Positions 62,295 through 64,000 of a DNA stretch of 64,000 bases are shown here, piece after piece. The number at the start of each line of letters is the position of its first letter. Position 1 is the stretch's first letter. Source of the DNA: JBBDWJ01 sp963824095 (GTDB lineage: Bacteria; Acidobacteriota; Terriglobia; Bryobacterales; UBA6623). The stretch lies in contig CAWGNS010000009.1 of assembly GCA_963824095.1 (NCBI GenBank), positions 1,116,001 through 1,180,000 of the forward strand, read 5' to 3'. The notes under the pieces were generated by a model. The model was not told the origin of the DNA. It did not search any database and saw only the letters and a program-made list of their open reading frames with translations. Both the position numbers and the translations under genes were made by a program.

Positions 62295-62405
62295 TCAAGC
62301 GTAATTGACTTGATTGGCACTCTTTTTCTTGAAATGTGTATAGCACGTGCCCAGCCCGCAGTTGCAACAGAAAAAGTCGCTTACTTCCGCTAAGTCTTCT
62401 TTCAC
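62295..62405 (-). CDS. Possible 36-residue Cys-rich small protein
   Basis: GTG at 62405 with AGGAG 11 nt upstream, stop at 62295. The peptide has an acidic first third (KEDLAEVSDFF), then CCNCGLGTCYTHF and a basic tail (KKKSANQVNYA). Four cysteines lie in eight residues. It precedes the 119-residue gene by 80 bp on the same strand. It might be a small metal-binding protein or peptide precursor, or chance. No modification enzyme is visible nearby. Confidence 0.3.
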   Translation of the reverse strand: MKEDLAEVSDFFCCNCGLGTCYTHFKKKSANQVNYA

Positions 62406-62604
62406 CTGAAAATGGTCTCCTGATGCCGTGTGGTCACGAAAGTGGCCGCCCCCGTCGGCCTGAGGTAACCTTTTACTAAGGTGACGAAAAAACAGGACAG
62501 GAAGCCGTGAAAATATAAAACACAGTACTTTATAAATGGAGTAGACCGGCAGCTGTCGGGAGTCAAGTTCTTCCCCCAACCCTCGCTATCTGCCGATCGG
62601 CCGC

Positions 62605-62799
62605 AAGCAATTCGTTCTCGAACCACTCAACATCGACGGGCTGATTGACGATAACCACGCGACACGCAAGATCAGGCGCGTGGTGGAGCAACTGGATCTG
62701 TCGCGTTTTATCCCCGAGGTGTGCGCCGTCGAGGGCGTTGCCGGGCGATCGGCGCACTCGCCGCAGGTGCTGGTCGCGGTCTGGATCTACTTTGAATCC
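62605..62799 (+). pseudogene. IS1182-family transposase N-terminal fragment
   Basis: The frame reads KQFVLEPLNIDGLIDDNHAT, RKIRRVVEQLDLSRFIPEVC and AVEGVAGRSAHSPQVLVAVW, then leaves the family at about 62795. This is the DUF772-type N-terminus of IS1182 transposases; the catalytic domain is missing. No terminal inverted repeats were found. Confidence 0.75.
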
Positions 62800-63505
62800 A
62801 TGGCGGTGACACCGCCACGACAGCCGGCGATTGACTCAGTTGCACAGCGCCGTACATCGCGCTCCAGATTCCAAGCCAGATAAAGACCGCTCGCCGCTTC
62901 GCCGTCGAATCGCGGCGATAGAGCACGTTGCTAACCCGATGAAAGGAAGACTGACCCGACAATGATGCCAGCGACTTGCCCCGAAGCATCTGGAGAACTT
63001 GATCTCTCATCCGAATACCGCTACGACATCAAAGCAGTTGTTGTTGCGTACAGGGATGGATCTTCCAGTTCGACTGGATTTTGACGCCGACTGTGGTCGC
63101 ACTGCGTCCCACCAAGGAGTTCGGGGACAGGCTCATAATGTTTCCTCAACATTCGGCCAATCGGTGCGCTCGCCAGCTTTCGTTGTTCGTTGGGAAAGTG
63201 CCGCTGAAAGCGGCCTTGGCTGCTTGGGGGACGGCTTCGAACCAGCCGAGAGGCCTATCCAACGACGAGGAAACGGAAAAGACGCTTGCGGCGACGTAGG
63301 TGTGGAACTTCCGGGAATCCGGGGAGCGGACCGTAAGGACTAGCGGTTTGTCGCAGAGATTTCGTTGTCATGGAGCCGCCGGCGAAAGCGGCTTGTCGCT
63401 TCAGGCTATTGAGCCAACACCCGTATCGATTGACCGGTACAGGCCACCGTTTGCCTACGCGCGCGGCTGGGATGCATTGTTACGGTATATGTCTGCGACC
63501 CTTGA
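62800..63505. other. Decayed region between IS remnant and ybaB
   Basis: About 700 bp without a supportable gene. Short open frames exist on both strands, none with a recognisable family. recR, which often follows ybaB, is not here. Confidence 0.5.
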
Positions 63506-63814
63506 CTACAGTATCCCCGGCGGCAGACCCATGCCGCCCAGCATGCCGCCCATTTTGGATTGCGATTCTTCGTCAACCCGCTTTCCGGCTTCGTTAACTG
63601 CTCCGCGAATCATGTCCTGCAGCATTTCGACGTCTTCCACTGCTTCGGGGTCGATCGTGATCGAGAGGACTTTCTTGTGGCCGTCCATTTTGACGGTGAC
63701 CATGCCGCCGCCGGTGGAGGCTTCCACGCGGATTTCGGCGATTTGTTCCTGCAGCTGCTCCTGCATTTTCTGAGCCTGCTGCATCATCTTCTGCATGTTG
63801 CCCGGAAGTTTCAA
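63506..63814 (-). CDS. ybaB: YbaB/EbfC nucleoid-associated protein
   Basis: 102 residues from a TTG at 63814 that overlaps the dnaX stop codon (TTGA), with TGAGGGGG upstream. An ATG at 63796 is an alternative. Sequence: LPGNMQKMMQQAQKMQEQLQ, AEIRVEASTGGGMVTVKMDG, KKVLSITIDPEAVEDVEMLQ, DMIRGAVNEAGKRVDEESQS, ending GGMLGGMGLPPG. It fits the small dimeric DNA-binding family encoded with dnaX and recR. Translational coupling to dnaX is evident. Confidence 0.92.
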   Translation of the reverse strand: MKLPGNMQKMMQQAQKMQEQLQEQIAEIRVEASTGGGMVTVKMDGHKKVLSITIDPEAVEDVEMLQDMIRGAVNEAGKRVDEESQSKMGGMLGGMGLPPGIL

Positions 63815-64000
63815 GTGGTATACCCCCTCAGATTGCGCACTTCGCGAATTTGGCCGGTGAAGAGTTTCTGGATCTTTTGTACCTCGGGATCGGCCAAGGC
63901 GCGCTGCGCCGCTTCGGACGAGCCGGCCGTCGAAGCGATGCCGCCCGCAGCGGGGCGCGAACCGCCCGCCGATCCGGGCGGCGGGACCGAGTCTTCGGGC
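63811..64000 (-). CDS. dnaX: DNA polymerase III subunit gamma/tau, C-terminal end (partial)
   Basis: The open frame enters at the right edge and ends at a TGA at 63813-63811. Visible residues: a Pro/Gly/Ala-rich linker (PEDSVPPPGSAGGSRPAAGG) and the end ALADPEVQKIQKLFTGQIRE, VRNLRGYTT. Linker plus the DPxVQxxxxLFxGxIxEVR ending, and the position directly before ybaB, identify dnaX. The ATPase part is outside the window. Confidence 0.8.
   Translation of the reverse strand, partial: PEDSVPPPGSAGGSRPAAGGIASTAGSSEAAQRALADPEVQKIQKLFTGQIREVRNLRGYTT

Noticed and set aside
62708..63010. 100-codon frame on the minus strand with a hydrophobic stretch (RAVFIWLGIWSAMYGAV)
   Set aside because: The last third is antisense to the IS1182 fragment, the start lacks a ribosome site and no family is recognisable. 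It could be a truncated gene but is not supportable.

Overview
The window looks like a chromosome segment of an Acidobacteriota bacterium, most likely the Bryobacterales/Solibacter group. The strongest sign is the Solibacter-type C-terminal domain (TIGR03437 family) at the end of the 1146-residue protease at 56301-59741, plus a decayed orphan copy near 41435. Supporting signs are the GC-rich sequence, many twin-arginine exported enzymes (two enolase-superfamily dehydratases, two DUF362 proteins, a glucoamylase-like protein), DUF6807 and ThuA proteins, and many outer-membrane proteins. No rRNA, complete tRNA or CRISPR array was seen. The left edge cuts a TPR protein and the right edge cuts dnaX.

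Layout. 1-9 kb: a TPR protein, an EF-hand protein, a degenerate receiver-domain protein, a Tat-exported galactonate-dehydratase-like enolase, and PhoU-like, PilZ, GNAT, DUF465 and ThuA proteins. 9-18 kb: a YihY membrane protein, then an operon of a TPR lipid/envelope-type protein and a giant TamB-Omp85 fusion (about 2290 residues, one apparent frameshift near its N-terminus). 18-25 kb: YtxH, thioredoxin-type ArsC, DUF6807, NagA, and an ECF sigma/anti-sigma cassette followed by a lipoprotein with about ten SDSNK-type repeats. 25-33 kb: a DmpA-type peptidase, a CWC zinc-ribbon-like protein, an enolase-superfamily enzyme, two divergent DUF362 proteins around a perfect 12-bp dyad, and a methyltransferase. 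33-43 kb: a large unknown protein, a beta-propeller, an internally deleted group II intron, an exported beta-sandwich protein, ThiI and fructose-bisphosphatase. 43-56 kb: two OmpA-family proteins, a glucoamylase-like enzyme with a frameshifted ligand-binding protein, a rhamnose isomerase, a thioredoxin-like protein and a frameshifted DinB. 56-64 kb: the trypsin-like protease, a frameshifted META lipoprotein, an AT-richer accessory patch with an IS1182 remnant, and dnaX-ybaB.

Theme. Many genes fit uptake and breakdown of sugars and sugar acids (galactonate dehydratase-like, NagA, RhaI, glucoamylase-like, ThuA, DUF6807) together with outer-membrane assembly and surface proteins. Intergenic space is packed with dispersed palindromic repeats. 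At least seven families recur here, including three copies of an exactly 81-bp REPIN-like element, two of which lie over the 5' coding part of exported-protein genes. Five genes carry a TANNNT box 6-8 nt before the start codon, suggesting leaderless transcripts. Four genes have single apparent frameshifts, which could be real decay or consensus errors in the assembly.
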